DNA of 64,000 bases, from contig NZ_BDUD01000001.1 in the NCBI RefSeq assembly GCF_003113895.1, positions 1,897,821 to 1,961,820 on the forward strand. Direction: 5' to 3'. Within the stretch, counting starts at the first letter, position 1; every line of letters begins with the position of its first letter. Position numbers and translations under genes: made by a program. This document shows positions 1 to 9,545 of the stretch, in pieces. A model generated the notes under the pieces. The model searched no databases and was not told the origin of the DNA. It was given only the letters and a program-made list of their open reading frames with translations. The DNA comes from Nostoc commune NIES-4072. GTDB taxonomy: Bacteria; Cyanobacteriota; Cyanobacteriia; Cyanobacteriales; Nostocaceae.

Positions 1-870
1 CTGGTACGATATGAACGCAGCCAAGCCCAAATGATTCAAAATGATAAAATGGCAAATTTGGGACGTTTGGTAGACGGTGTAGCGCACGAAATTTTAGACC
101 CAGTGGGTTTTATTTGGGGTAATATAACTTACGTTTCAAGCTACAGCCAAGATTTGCTCAAGCTGATAGCGGCTTATGAAAAAGAGTTACCATCAGCTTC
201 TCAGGCAATTAATGATATTAAAGAAGAGATTGAATTTGAGTTTTTAGAACAAGATTTGTCGCGATCGCTTGTTAGTATTCGCACTGGAGCGGAAAGATTA
301 AAAAAACTTGTTACCAGTTTACAAAACTTTTGTCATATCGATGAACTTTATCCCAAACCAGTGGATTTACACGCTTGTATTGATAGTATTATTTTATTAA
401 TTAATAGCCGTCTTCAAGGAGAAATTGAAATTGTAAAATATTACGGTCAATTACCTCCACTGTATTGCTTTATGGGGCAGTTAAACCAGGTTTTGATGAA
501 TATTTTCAGCGAAGTTGTGGATACTTTACTCAATGAAGCAGTGCGACAGCAGTTGCATCGAGAAGATACAAAAACTCTTCAAAAACCCCGAATTGAGATT
601 AGTACAGAAGTAATTTCCCAGGAAGCAAGCAACCCAAATGCACCAGATTCTCGCTGGATATTAATTCGCATTTCTGACAATGGCCCTGGAATGTCTCAAG
701 AATTGCAACAGCAAATTATAGAGTCGTTTTCTCTTGAAACGAAGAATAGTAAAAATACTAGTTTAGCAGTAAGCTATCGAATTATAACAGTGAGACATGG
801 TGGAAAATTAAGTTTCCATTCACAGGCTGGTATAGGTACAAAATTTGAAATCTTATTGCCTTTAGTTTAA
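1..870 (+). CDS. Sensor histidine kinase, C-terminal part (cut by window edge)
   Basis: The reading frame is open from the first base, so the true start lies upstream. The visible 289 or so residues hold a phosphoacceptor region (GRLVDGVAHEI, with the H-box histidine) and an ATP-binding domain with DNGPGM and, near the end, HGGKLSFHSQAGIGTKFEI. This layout matches cyanobacterial kinases of the 'GVAHEINNPVxFIxGN' type. The usual N-box asparagines are partly replaced (MNIFSEVVDTL) and the second glycine box is weak (SLAVSYRI), so ATP binding may be reduced. The family autophosphorylates the histidine and passes phosphate to a response regulator. The sensor part and any partner are outside the window. 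Confidence 0.85.
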   Translation: MVRYERSQAQMIQNDKMANLGRLVDGVAHEILDPVGFIWGNITYVSSYSQDLLKLIAAYEKELPSASQAINDIKEEIEFEFLEQDLSRSLVSIRTGAERLKKLVTSLQNFCHIDELYPKPVDLHACIDSIILLINSRLQGEIEIVKYYGQLPPLYCFMGQLNQVLMNIFSEVVDTLLNEAVRQQLHREDTKTLQKPRIEISTEVISQEASNPNAPDSRWILIRISDNGPGMSQELQQQIIESFSLETKNSKNTSLAVSYRIITVRHGGKLSFHSQAGIGTKFEILLPLV

Positions 871-1313
871 TTAGACTCTTGCAATCAGCCCCAACTCTTG
901 GAGACGCTGTGCGCGTTCGGGGAAGTCAAAAGTCAAAAGTATTATGGAATAAGCTCTTTAGGAATTCTCAATGGTTGCTTTATTTACGCCGTGGCGTAAT
1001 AGTACCGCAAGGCGGAAGTCAAAAGTCAAAAATCAAAAGTCAAAATGAATACAGCGTAAGAGTTTCGTTGATTTGGGATGGGTGGTTTATTTACGCCGTG
1101 CTGTACTAGTTCTTTTGAAAATCGCAATATTTGGCTAGTAAAATCTATCGGTGCAGTTAACTAACGTTTTGTTGTTTTGCCATAAGTGCTATATTGGCTC
1201 TTGACCCGACCGAGTACAAACTATGTATAAGCCCACAGAACAGCAAAGTCGAGGTGTTGTAAATATTCATTGATTTTATACCCATATATACCCAATAACT
1301 GTAATATGGGTAT
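871..1313. other. Intergenic region with heptameric repeats
   Basis: There is no convincing gene here. Two clusters of an AGTCAAA heptamer (about 924-940 and 1015-1045) and two similar segments containing 'tttacgccgtg' (about 980 and 1090) are visible. A 76-codon frame at 879-1109 lies over these repeats and looks fortuitous. Confidence 0.6.
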
Positions 1314-1314
1314 A
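1277..1314. repeat. Inverted repeat at left end of IS607-type element
   Basis: A perfect 11-bp inverted repeat, TATACCCATAT (1277-1287) and ATATGGGTATA (1304-1314), sits directly before the tnpA start. TATACCCA also recurs directly at 1287-1294. IS607 elements lack classical terminal inverted repeats, so this is more likely a binding site for the MerR-type head of the transposase, or the element's promoter, than a transposon end. That role is inference. Confidence 0.5.
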
Positions 1315-1415
1315 TGAAATTATCTGATTACGCAAAGAAAGTTGGAGTAAGCTATAAAACAGCACATCGTTGGTGGAAAGCTGGGCAACTAAATAAAAAT
1401 GGGGTTGAAGAATGA
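1314..1415 (+). pseudogene. tnpA: IS607-family TnpA (serine recombinase) remnant
   Basis: ATG at 1314 opens a 33-codon frame, MKLSDYAKKVGVSYKTAHRW and onward, which is the MerR-like helix-turn-helix head of IS607 serine transposases. An intact TnpA has roughly 200 residues. Here the catalytic resolvase domain is missing and the frame ends in TGA overlapping the tnpB ATG (ATGA). The overlap is the normal tnpA-tnpB junction, so an internal deletion has probably fused head to tail. The element cannot transpose without a recombinase supplied from elsewhere. Confidence 0.75.
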
Positions 1416-2752
1416 GATTAGTAGAACGCCATATAATCAAGATAAGTCATCAGTTTTACAAAGAAGTTGATGAATTAGCATGGCGTTCCAAGAATCTATA
1501 CAATTATGCTAATTATTTAGTTAGGCAATCATTTATCAAGGATTCTACTTATCTAAATAATGTTGCAGTGTTCCATTTAGTTAAAAAGCATGAATCATAC
1601 ACAGCATTACCAGCAAAAGTAAGTAACCAAGTTTTAATGGTTCTACATCGCAATTGGAAATCATTTTTTGAATCTCAAAAAGCATATAGACAAAACCCAG
1701 CAAACTTTAATGGTCGCCCGAAATTGCCTAAGTACAAAGATAAGCTTAAGGGAAGAAATATAGTAATTTATGAACTTGGGGCGATATCCAAGAAAGGGTT
1801 AAACCAATTCGCAATTCGCAATTCGCAATTCGCAATTACGTTTTGTGACGGGGATTTAGACCCCGACACAAAACGTGCTGCCTATCTTGCTGGGGACTTA
1901 AACCCCCAAAGTTCGTTAAAAGAAGGAGTTATTAGACTATCCAAAAGTGCGATTGAGTTGAAAACATTTGTTGATGATGTCAAGGAAGTAAGGCTAATTC
2001 CTAGATGTGGACAGTACATCATTGAAGTAGTTTATGAATTGGAGGAAACACCACAACAATTAAACCCTTTCTTGGTAGCAGGGATTGATATCGGTTTAGA
2101 TAACTTAGCGGCGTTAACTTCAAACAAGCTTGGATTTAACCCAGTACTTGTTAATGGACGACCACTTAAGTCAATCAACCAACAATACAACAAGGTGAAA
2201 GCAAAGCTTCAGTCCCACCTCAAAGGCAATGCTAAGACATCGATTCGGCTCAATGCTTTAACTTGTAAGCGCAACAACCGAATTGATAATTACTTACACA
2301 ATGCCAGTAGATGGATCATTAACCATTTGGTTGGTGAGAAAATTGGAACATTGGTTATTGGGAAAAATCACCAATGGAAACAAGAAATTAATCTTGGGAC
2401 AAAGACTAACCAGAACTTTGTTAGTATTCCTCATTCACGGTTTATTGAGCAATTGCAATATAAAGCCGAACTGGTTGGGATAACCGTTTTGATTAATGAG
2501 GAATCCTATACCTCAGCCTCGTCGTTTCTCGATTTAGACCCAATTCCTGTTTACAAAAAGGGTGAAAAACACACATTCAGTGGTAAGCGAATAAAGAGGG
2601 CTTGGTATAGATCAAGTAATGGCAAACTTATTCATGCAGATATAAATGCCAGCCTGAATATTACAAGAAAGGTAGTCCCAGCGACGTATAGTTTAGGGAT
2701 AGAGGATATTGCAGTTTATCCATTCCGCGTAACACCGGGAAAAGTTGCTTGA
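1412..2752 (+). CDS. tnpB: TnpB-family RNA-guided nuclease of an IS607-type element, with in-frame repeat insertion
   Basis: This 446-residue TnpB (OrfB) protein shows the RuvC-like residues VAGIDIGLDNLAAL, then LVIGKNHQWKQE and the late HADINASLNI. The segment after EESYTS reads ASSFLD, without the zinc-finger cysteines found in some relatives. TnpB proteins are RNA-guided DNA nucleases that use an RNA from the 3' end of their element. Here a 120-bp hairpin/STRR element (1801-1920) adds about 40 residues between AISKKG and KEGVIRLSK without breaking the frame. Relatives run directly through this point as far as I recall, so the insert probably disrupts the N-terminal lobe. Together with the tnpA deletion this suggests a decaying element, although the frame is still open. 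Confidence 0.85.
   Translation: MRLVERHIIKISHQFYKEVDELAWRSKNLYNYANYLVRQSFIKDSTYLNNVAVFHLVKKHESYTALPAKVSNQVLMVLHRNWKSFFESQKAYRQNPANFNGRPKLPKYKDKLKGRNIVIYELGAISKKGLNQFAIRNSQFAITFCDGDLDPDTKRAAYLAGDLNPQSSLKEGVIRLSKSAIELKTFVDDVKEVRLIPRCGQYIIEVVYELEETPQQLNPFLVAGIDIGLDNLAALTSNKLGFNPVLVNGRPLKSINQQYNKVKAKLQSHLKGNAKTSIRLNALTCKRNNRIDNYLHNASRWIINHLVGEKIGTLVIGKNHQWKQEINLGTKTNQNFVSIPHSRFIEQLQYKAELVGITVLINEESYTSASSFLDLDPIPVYKKGEKHTFSGKRIKRAWYRSSNGKLIHADINASLNITRKVVPATYSLGIEDIAVYPFRVTPGKVA
1801..1920 (+). repeat. Hairpin/STRR element, copy A (inside tnpB)
   Basis: The element starts with AAACC and about four CAATTCG heptamers. A long hairpin follows: ACGTTTTGTG, an A-A mismatch, CGGGG, loop, CCCCG, CACAAAACGT. 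A second GGGG/CCCC hairpin comes next, and the element ends in GTTCGTTAAA. The same sequence occurs at 6938-7073 and 46581-46729. Both ends carry TTAAA, a possible target duplication. In this copy the number of heptamers leaves tnpB in frame. Confidence 0.9.
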
Positions 2753-2820
2753 GGACATTTGTCCATAAAGTTACTAACTGTTGTACTTAGTACTACAGGA
2801 CAGGCAGGGGGAGTGGGCAG

Positions 2821-5457
2821 ATGAACAAAAATACTGGGGAAAGTGGTGTTTTTTCTCTGTTTACAGGCGTACCCTTACGTCGTATTTTGGTAGCGTTATT
2901 TCTGCTGCAAATTTTGCTAGCTGTGGGATTAACTGGATATTTATCGATTCACAATGGGCAAAAGGCAGTCAATGAGGTAGCTAGCGAATTGCGTTATGAA
3001 GTCGCTAGTCGAGTAGAGCAGAAGTTACAGACTTATTTCTCAACTTTGCGTCAAGAACTACGCGGTAATCAAAATATCATTGACATCGGGTTGCTGAAGA
3101 TGGAAAATTTAGCAACCTGGGAATCATACTTAATAAAGCAGTTAGAGATTTTTCCTGATGCCATTGCTTTAACGGCAAGCAATGAACAGCAAGAACACTT
3201 AGCGGTGGAAAAGCTCAACGATCGCCAATTTTTACTAAGATTTGCCGACAAGTCAACTGGGTACGACCTCTACACTTACAAAATTGACTCTCTTGGTCAA
3301 CGTACCCAACTTCCAGAGGTGATCAAAAATTATGATGTGCGATCGCGTCCTGATTATCAAGCAGCAGTTACCGCCAAAAAATTCAACTTTAGTCAGATTT
3401 TTACACCCCTCACCGAACCAACACTTCTAATTAGTGCTTCTCTTCCTATATATAATTCCCAAGGTCAGTTACTCGGTGTCAACAGCGCTGTAACTCACAT
3501 ATCACAAATTGGAGATTTGCTGCAAAATATTAAAGTTGGCAAGTCTGGGCAAGTTTTTATTATCGAGCGATCCGGGCTATTAGTCGCAAGTTCCACAACC
3601 GAAAAACCATTCCGCTTACAAAATGGTAAACCTATTAGGTTGCCAGCTTCCCAAAGTGAAAATTCTTTGACTCAAGCAAGCGCTAAATATTTAACAACTA
3701 AATTTAGCAACTTTGACCAGATTCAAAGTTTACAGCAACTAGATTTTTCCTTTGAAGGCAAACAGCAATTTTTAGAAATTAGACCCTTAGAGGATGAACT
3801 CAATGTCAATTGGTTAATAGTAGTGGCTGTTCCAGAAGCAGACTTTATGGGACAAATTGATCGCAACACTCAAACCATAATTTTTCTCTGTCTGGGAGCA
3901 TTAGGATTAGCTACTTTGCTGGGAATTATCACCGCCCGTTGGATAACTCAGCCAATTTTGTACTTCAGCACGGCGACAAAAGATTTAGCTGATTTCACTA
4001 ATGGCAAAGACTCAATGGTGGTAGTACAGGGCATAAAAGAACTAGAGGTGCTGGGTGCATCTTTGAATGAGATGATGCAGCAGTTACGGAAAACCTTTAC
4101 TGCACAGATAACCAAAAATGAAGAGTTAGAATTGCAAGTTAAGCAGCGAACTCAAGAATTACAGCAAGAGATTCAAGTACGAATTAACAGTGAGCAAAAA
4201 CTGGAAAAGCATCATCAGATGTTGGCAGAACTGGCAAATCACAGGGCGATTTCAGAAGGAAAGCTGGAAACGGCATTCAAAGTTATTACCGAGAAAGCAG
4301 CAAATGCTTTAGAAATAGAACGAGTCAGTGTGTGGTTATTCAATGACGACCGCACCAAACTACAATGTATAAGTCTCTATGAACGTAGCAATCAGAGACA
4401 TTCGGCAGGTTTAGAACGCAACTTTGCAGATTATCCCATCTACTTTAAATCACTGACATCTGCGCGGATCATTGCCGTCACCGACATTCGCACCGATCTA
4501 CGAATACAAGAATTATGGGATGAACTATTAGAACCAAAGAATATTGTATCCCTAATTAATACTTCGATTTGGGTTGGGGGCGAAGTTGTAGGAACAATAT
4601 TGTATGAGCAGGTTGATATTCCTTGGATATGGGAACTGAGTGAGCAAAACTTTGTTAGCTCAATAGCAGAATTTGTTACTCTAACCTTAGAAGTAGGCAA
4701 TCGCAAACGGGCAGAATCCGCTCTACGTGAGGCTAAAGAAGTTGCCGAAATCGCAAATCGTGCCAAAAGCACCTTTTTAGGAAACATCAGTCATCAACTG
4801 AGAACTCCCTTAACCTCCATTCTAGAAATTACAGAAGCGCTCCAAAATCAAGTGTATGGCCCTGTGAATGAAGAACAGAGCCAGTCTCTAAATACTCTCG
4901 AATCCAATGGTAAGAACTTACTAGAATTGATTAACCAGATTCTTGAGCTTACCGACATCGAATCCAGCAAGATAGAACTGCAACTAGGTACTACTTCGAT
5001 TCAAGGATTATGTGACTCTAGCTTGAGTTTTGTTAAACATTTAGCTTTCCAGAAAAAGATCCACCTGAGTGTACAAATACCTGAAGAACTCGAACCCATC
5101 CAAGTCGATGAAAGCCGCATCCGCCAAGTATTTATCAATCTGTTAACTAACGCTATCAAGTTTACTAAAGAAGGAGGCAAAGTTTGGATTGAAGTCCAGC
5201 CAAATTCCACAAATGAATATATCTTTTTTAGCGTGGTAGATACGGGTATTGGTATGCTTTCCGATGACCTTTTCCAATTATTTCAACCTTTTGTGCAAGT
5301 TGAAAATTCCGCTAACCGTGATGCTAGAGGTAGTGGTTTAGGATTAGTAATGGTGCAAAAAATTGTTGAGTTGCATGGTGGTACTGTCCACGCTGAAAGT
5401 CAGTTAGGTAAAGGTAGTCGCTTTACAGTCAAACTTCCGTGGAAAAAAGCAGGGTAA
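2821..5457 (+). CDS. Membrane sensor histidine kinase (Cache-HAMP-GAF-HisKA-HATPase)
   Basis: The 878-residue protein starts with a membrane helix (about 18-40). A Cache-type extracytoplasmic sensor follows (about 45-340, with the typical GVNSAVTHISQIGDLL and IVVAVPE stretches), then a second helix (about 346-368), a HAMP linker, a coiled coil and a GAF domain (about 475-640). The kinase core has H658 in NISHQLRTPLTSI, an N-box LLTNAIKFT, DTGIGM and GSGLGLVMV. There is no receiver domain, so it should signal to a separate regulator. The ligand cannot be told from sequence. The ATG at 2821 follows a GGGGGAGTGGG stretch. No response regulator gene is adjacent. Confidence 0.92.
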   Translation: MNKNTGESGVFSLFTGVPLRRILVALFLLQILLAVGLTGYLSIHNGQKAVNEVASELRYEVASRVEQKLQTYFSTLRQELRGNQNIIDIGLLKMENLATWESYLIKQLEIFPDAIALTASNEQQEHLAVEKLNDRQFLLRFADKSTGYDLYTYKIDSLGQRTQLPEVIKNYDVRSRPDYQAAVTAKKFNFSQIFTPLTEPTLLISASLPIYNSQGQLLGVNSAVTHISQIGDLLQNIKVGKSGQVFIIERSGLLVASSTTEKPFRLQNGKPIRLPASQSENSLTQASAKYLTTKFSNFDQIQSLQQLDFSFEGKQQFLEIRPLEDELNVNWLIVVAVPEADFMGQIDRNTQTIIFLCLGALGLATLLGIITARWITQPILYFSTATKDLADFTNGKDSMVVVQGIKELEVLGASLNEMMQQLRKTFTAQITKNEELELQVKQRTQELQQEIQVRINSEQKLEKHHQMLAELANHRAISEGKLETAFKVITEKAANALEIERVSVWLFNDDRTKLQCISLYERSNQRHSAGLERNFADYPIYFKSLTSARIIAVTDIRTDLRIQELWDELLEPKNIVSLINTSIWVGGEVVGTILYEQVDIPWIWELSEQNFVSSIAEFVTLTLEVGNRKRAESALREAKEVAEIANRAKSTFLGNISHQLRTPLTSILEITEALQNQVYGPVNEEQSQSLNTLESNGKNLLELINQILELTDIESSKIELQLGTTSIQGLCDSSLSFVKHLAFQKKIHLSVQIPEELEPIQVDESRIRQVFINLLTNAIKFTKEGGKVWIEVQPNSTNEYIFFSVVDTGIGMLSDDLFQLFQPFVQVENSANRDARGSGLGLVMVQKIVELHGGTVHAESQLGKGSRFTVKLPWKKAG

Positions 5458-5765
5458 CGTTTTGGGCATAGAATATCGCAATAGTTACAAAGGCGATCGC
5501 TTTTCTGGGGTTGTAGATGATAAAGTGCGTTCGCTAATCCTAAAACCTAAGAGGTACAGAAGTAGCTTTTTCCAAAGTATAGCAAAAGCCTTGGTGATTA
5601 AGACATCAACAGATGATAAAACTTAGACAAAAAAAGACTTTTCACCCAGTCCCCAGTCCCCAGTCCCCAGTCCCTTGCCATAAGATAAAAAAACAGCTCA
5701 AAAACTAAATTAGTATATTTAATACTAGAATTACAGATTAAACCTTGAAACTATTGGTACATGGT
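5458..5765. other. Intergenic region with CCCCAGT repeats
   Basis: No gene is visible. At 5645-5674 about four tandem copies of the heptamer CCCCAGT form an STRR. The promoter of moeB must lie in the AT-rich stretch 5680-5760. Confidence 0.7.
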
Positions 5766-6941
5766 ATGTCGCTCAATCCCAATCTGGATGAAATCCAGTT
5801 GACTAAAGACGATTACGAACGCTTCTCCCGACACCTAATTTTGCCGGAAGTAGGACTAGAAGGACAAAAGCGCCTGAAAGCTGCCAGTGTCGTGTGTATC
5901 GGTACAGGCGGACTAGGTGCACCACTACTTTTATATCTGGCGGCGGCGGGTATTGGACGTATTGCGATTGTCGATTTCGATGTTGTCGATACTTCCAACT
6001 TACAACGCCAAGTCATCCACGGTACATCTTGGGTAGGTAAACCTAAGATTGAATCGGCAAAAAACCGGATTCACGAGATTAATCCTTATTGTCAGGTTGA
6101 TTTATACGAAACCCGCCTAACTTCCGAAAACGCCCTAGAAATCCTTGAACCTTACGATATCGTCGTGGATGGTACTGATAACTTCCCCACTAGATATCTA
6201 GTTAACGACGCTTGCGTATTGCTGAATAAGCCCAACGTCTACGGTTCAATTTTACGCTTTGAAGGTCAAGCTACTGTATTTAACTATCAAGGTGGGCCAA
6301 ATTATCGTGACCTTTTCCCAGAACCACCACCACCAGGGATGGTTCCCTCTTGTGCAGAAGGTGGGGTATTGGGAATTTTGCCAGGAATTATTGGTTTAAT
6401 TCAAGCAACAGAAACTGTCAAAATTATCCTGGGACAAGGTAATACCTTAAGTGGACGATTGCTGTTATACAACGCCTTAGATATGAAATTCCGAGAGTTG
6501 AAGCTGCGTCCTAACCCAATTCGCCCTGTGATTGAAAAACTGATAGACTACGAACAATTCTGCGGAATTCCACAAGCTAAGGCAGAGGAGGCTAAACAGC
6601 AGATGGAAATGGAAGAAATGACCGTTAAGGATTTGAAGGAGTTGCTTGATAGTGGTGCGAAGGATTTTGTACTGCTAGATGTCCGCAACCCCAATGAGTA
6701 CGACATTGCCAAAATTCCGGGTTCAGTGTTGGTTCCCTTACCAGACATTGAAAATGGCAATGGCGTTGCCAAGGTGAAGGAAATATTGAATGGTCACCGC
6801 TTAATTGCTCATTGTAAGATGGGCGGGCGATCGGCAAAAGCCCTTGGCATTCTCAAAGAAGCTGGGATTGTTGGAACGAATGTCAAAGGCGGAATTACCG
6901 CTTGGAGTCGAGAAATTGATCCTTCTGTTCCAGAGTATTAA
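5766..6941 (+). CDS. moeB: Molybdopterin-synthase adenylyltransferase/sulfurtransferase (MoeB/MoeZ type)
   Basis: The 391-residue protein joins a ThiF/MoeB adenylating domain (about 1-270) to a C-terminal rhodanese domain (about 285-391). Visible are the nucleotide-binding GTGGLGAPLLLYLAAAGIG, the DFDVVDTSNLQRQ segment, the VVDGTDNFPTR motif and the rhodanese active-site loop HCKMGGRSA. The family adenylates the C-terminus of a small ubiquitin-like sulfur carrier (MoaD and often ThiS/CysO types) and supplies sulfur for molybdopterin and related pathways. I chose ATG 5766 because homologous starts match MSLNPNLDEIQL; a TTG at 5745 would add seven residues. The TAA stop coincides with the border of a repeat element. 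Confidence 0.93.
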   Translation: MSLNPNLDEIQLTKDDYERFSRHLILPEVGLEGQKRLKAASVVCIGTGGLGAPLLLYLAAAGIGRIAIVDFDVVDTSNLQRQVIHGTSWVGKPKIESAKNRIHEINPYCQVDLYETRLTSENALEILEPYDIVVDGTDNFPTRYLVNDACVLLNKPNVYGSILRFEGQATVFNYQGGPNYRDLFPEPPPPGMVPSCAEGGVLGILPGIIGLIQATETVKIILGQGNTLSGRLLLYNALDMKFRELKLRPNPIRPVIEKLIDYEQFCGIPQAKAEEAKQQMEMEEMTVKDLKELLDSGAKDFVLLDVRNPNEYDIAKIPGSVLVPLPDIENGNGVAKVKEILNGHRLIAHCKMGGRSAKALGILKEAGIVGTNVKGGITAWSREIDPSVPEY

Positions 6942-7073
6942 ACCAATTCGCAATTCGCAATTCGCAATTCGCAATTCGCAATTCGCAATTACGTTTTGTG
7001 ACGAGGATTTAGACCCCGACACAAAACGTGCTGCCTATCTTGCTGGGGACTTAAACCCCCAAAGTTCGTTAAA
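6938..7073 (+). repeat. Hairpin/STRR element, copy B (at moeB stop)
   Basis: This copy has about six CAATTCG heptamers, then the same two hairpins as the copies at 1801 and 46581. One base of the stem differs (CGAGG instead of CGGGG), which breaks one pair. Its left TTAAA border supplies or preserves the moeB stop codon. It lies between two converging genes. Confidence 0.9.
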
Positions 7074-7201
7074 AACGCATAGGCGCTTCTCTACGAGACG
7101 CTACGCGAACGCCTTCCCGGAGGGTAGGAACGCAGAGGTTTAACGCAGAGGTACGCAGAGAATAATCTTTGCGTACCTCTGAGTTTACAACCTGATCTTA
7201 A
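7074..7201. repeat. Dispersed repeats and hairpin between moeB and ftsH
   Basis: A GC-rich dispersed repeat (about 7083-7130, containing CTACGAGACGCTACGCGAAC) is followed by a perfect 11-bp inverted repeat, AGAGGTACGCA (7147-7157) and TGCGTACCTCT (7170-7180). The hairpin sits between converging genes and could stop transcription from both sides, though no T-tract follows it. Confidence 0.6.
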
Positions 7202-9067
7202 TTACGAATGAGCTACAGGTTTAATTTGATCCAGCAAACTGTGCAGTTTTTCGCCTTCAATGACTTCTGTTTCTAAGAGTTGAGTCGCTATCGCTTCTAG
7301 TAAGTCTCGGTTCTGTCTAAGAATCTCTAGGGCTTGCTCGTGGGCTGTTTCCACGATTTCCTTGACTTCGCTATCAATGGCTCTCGATGTATCTTCACTT
7401 ACCGCCCGCCGAGGATTACCCCCACCATTACCCAAGAACATTGATTGTTGTCCTTGTTGGTAAGCCAACGGCCCTAAGACTTTGCTCATACCATAAGTTG
7501 TTACCATCCGTTCTGCCAAGTCAGTTGCTCGTTGCAAATCGTTGGAAGCACCTGTGGTAATACTGTTAAACACAATCTCTTCGGCGGAACGTCCACCTAA
7601 CAAAGTCGCAATCTGACCCCGCAGTTCATCTTCATTCATCAAAAAGCGGTCTTCAGTTGGTAATTGCAGGGTGTAACCCAAAGCTGCCATTCCACGGGGA
7701 ATAATCGAAATCTTTTCTACGCGACCGTTTCCTGTTGTTAGCGCCCCGACCATTGCGTGACCAACTTCATGGTAAGCAACAATCTTTTTCTCAGTCTCAT
7801 TCATTACCCGGCTCTTCTTCTCTAAACCGGCGACTACCCGCTCAATTGCTTCAGCAAAGTCTTCTTGAGCAACCCTTTCACGCATATTACGGGCTGCTAA
7901 TAATGCCGCTTCATTCACCAAGTTTGCCAAATCAGCACCAGCAAAACCAGGAGTACGAGTAGCGATCGCTCTTAAATCTACATCATCTCCTAATTTTACC
8001 TTTTGAGCGTGAATCTTGAGAATTGCTTCCCGACCAGATAAATCGGGACGGTCTACCAACACCTGGCGGTCAAAGCGACCTGGACGCAGCAATGCAGAGT
8101 CAAGGCTTTCGGGGCGGTTGGTAGCTGCTAGGACAATCACTGTTGCATCTCCAGCCGCAAACCCATCCATCTCAGTTAGTAACTGGTTGAGGGTCTGTTC
8201 TCGCTCATCGTTACCACCGTAGAAGCCGTTACTGCTACGAGACTTACCAATTGCATCCAATTCATCAATGAATACAATACAAGGAGCCTGTTTCTTTGCC
8301 TGCTCAAACAAATCCCGCACTCTAGAAGATCCTACACCGACAAACAATTCTACAAACTCCGAACCAGAGATACTGAAGAATGGAACTCCTGCTTCTCCTG
8401 CTACGGCTTTCGCTAAAAGTGTCTTACCAGTACCCGGAGGCCCAACTAACAACACACCTTTGGGAATCCTAGCGCCAATTTGCGTAAATCGTGCCGGAGT
8501 CTTGAGGAAATCCACAATTTCCACTAACTCAGTTTTTGCTTCTTCTACCCCAGCCACGTCTGCAAAGGTGATTTTAGCTGATTCGCCTTCAACGTAAACC
8601 TTAGCTTTGCTCTTACCAATAGAAAGCGCACCTTGGGGGCCACCGCCACCACCACGGGCGAGAAAGAATTGCCAAATACCAATAAAAATCAGTGGTGGAA
8701 TCACCCAACTTAAGAGGGTTGTAAACCAAGTATTCTTGGGTGGAGGTGTAGCAGCGAACTCAACTCCCTTTTCTTCTAGCAGTTTGGGTAACTCTAAATC
8801 AAAGATTGGTGTAGTTGCAAACACCTGGGGCGGCTCGGCATTTTCTGCTTTTAGTTGGTAAATAATCTGGTTTTGACCAACGGAAACGCGGCTAACTTCC
8901 CCTTCTTGTACTTGATGAATAAATAAGCTGTAGGGAACACCACTAGGGCCAGAGGCAAATAAACCAGGTAAAAATAAATTTAAGAGCAAAAATAGCCCTG
9001 ATACTGCCAGTAATATATTAGCAATGATCCGAAAACGAGGTGACTTAGGCTGTTCTTTAATTGGCAT
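7202..9067 (-). CDS. ftsH: ATP-dependent zinc metalloprotease FtsH
   Basis: The 621-residue membrane protease has two N-terminal helices (about 14-38 and 113-135) around a periplasmic or lumenal loop, then an AAA+ domain ([17 protein letters not shown], second region of homology with RPGRFDR) and an M41 peptidase domain with the zinc motif HEVGH near residue 435. FtsH hexamers pull membrane proteins such as damaged photosystem II D1 into the protease chamber. Cyanobacteria have several paralogues; I cannot say which hexamer partner this is. Length and motifs are normal. The gene is monocistronic and converges on moeB. Confidence 0.96.
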   Translation of the reverse strand: MPIKEQPKSPRFRIIANILLAVSGLFLLLNLFLPGLFASGPSGVPYSLFIHQVQEGEVSRVSVGQNQIIYQLKAENAEPPQVFATTPIFDLELPKLLEEKGVEFAATPPPKNTWFTTLLSWVIPPLIFIGIWQFFLARGGGGGPQGALSIGKSKAKVYVEGESAKITFADVAGVEEAKTELVEIVDFLKTPARFTQIGARIPKGVLLVGPPGTGKTLLAKAVAGEAGVPFFSISGSEFVELFVGVGSSRVRDLFEQAKKQAPCIVFIDELDAIGKSRSSNGFYGGNDEREQTLNQLLTEMDGFAAGDATVIVLAATNRPESLDSALLRPGRFDRQVLVDRPDLSGREAILKIHAQKVKLGDDVDLRAIATRTPGFAGADLANLVNEAALLAARNMRERVAQEDFAEAIERVVAGLEKKSRVMNETEKKIVAYHEVGHAMVGALTTGNGRVEKISIIPRGMAALGYTLQLPTEDRFLMNEDELRGQIATLLGGRSAEEIVFNSITTGASNDLQRATDLAERMVTTYGMSKVLGPLAYQQGQQSMFLGNGGGNPRRAVSEDTSRAIDSEVKEIVETAHEQALEILRQNRDLLEAIATQLLETEVIEGEKLHSLLDQIKPVAHS

Positions 9068-9228
9068 TGATGTTACTAATCCTTAAAATGAAACCTGTTG
9101 AAAATGTAACTTTCACAGAAAGTTCGTTATTTAGCATCCAAATAGTTAAAGCAGTAGCTCATACCATTTAACAAAAAATCTGATACAGAGGTAAACCTTG
9201 AAAGCATTGCTGTATCTAAATTTTTTAA

Positions 9229-9334
9229 TTGCGTTAGCAAAGCGGGGCGTTAGCCCATTGCGAATTGCGTTAGCAAAGCGGGGCGTTAGCCCATTGCGAA
9301 TTGCGTTAGCAAAGCGGGGCGAAGCCCATTGCGA
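9229..9334. repeat. Tandem 36-bp repeat, three units
   Basis: Two perfect 36-bp units (9229-9264, 9265-9300) and a 34-bp variant (9301-9334) follow each other without spacers. Each contains GCGTTAGCAAAGCGGGGCG and CCCATTGCGAA. The segment resembles other GTTAGC-type dispersed repeats in this genome and lies just after the stop of the DUF2949 gene. Confidence 0.9.
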
Positions 9335-9341
9335 ATTGGTA

Positions 9342-9527
9342 TTATACTGTTTCCAACCAATCAAAAATTTGGGCTAACTGATCCAGTGTTACCAGTCCAT
9401 ACTGCCAGAGGGTCATAGCCAGAAAGTTGGGGGTCTGCTCACAATGTCGCAAAGCAAGAGAAATTGCTCCACTAGGAATACCCAACTCTTCCTTTAAAAA
9501 ATGCACCAATTGATCTGTAGCTTTCAT
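9342..9527 (-). CDS. DUF2949 family protein
   Basis: The 61-residue protein matches the small cyanobacterial DUF2949 family as I recall it, with HFLKEELGIPSGAISLALR and the C-terminal LWQYGLVTLDQLAQIFDWLE. Its function is unknown. It has no membrane segment and looks like a compact helical protein. It follows a 28-codon ORF by 18 bases on the same strand, and that ORF has a strong ribosome binding site and an HLR1-like upstream site, so both may be light-regulated together. No clear Shine-Dalgarno precedes its own ATG, which fits translational coupling. Confidence 0.8.
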   Translation of the reverse strand: MKATDQLVHFLKEELGIPSGAISLALRHCEQTPNFLAMTLWQYGLVTLDQLAQIFDWLETV

Positions 9528-9545
9528 AAAAATGTTAAATAAGCT

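Noticed and set aside
879..1109. 76-codon ORF after the first kinase
   Set aside because: It consists mainly of AGTCAAA heptamers and has no recognisable features.
6805..7143. Plus-strand ORF running through the end of moeB into the repeat element
   Set aside because: It is a shifted frame of the rhodanese region joined to repeat DNA; the moeB frame with its motifs is clearly the real one.
9229..9334. Possible CRISPR array or coding repeat on the minus strand (9146-9364)
   Set aside because: The 36-bp units follow each other directly; the ORF over them has no RBS and merely translates the repeat.
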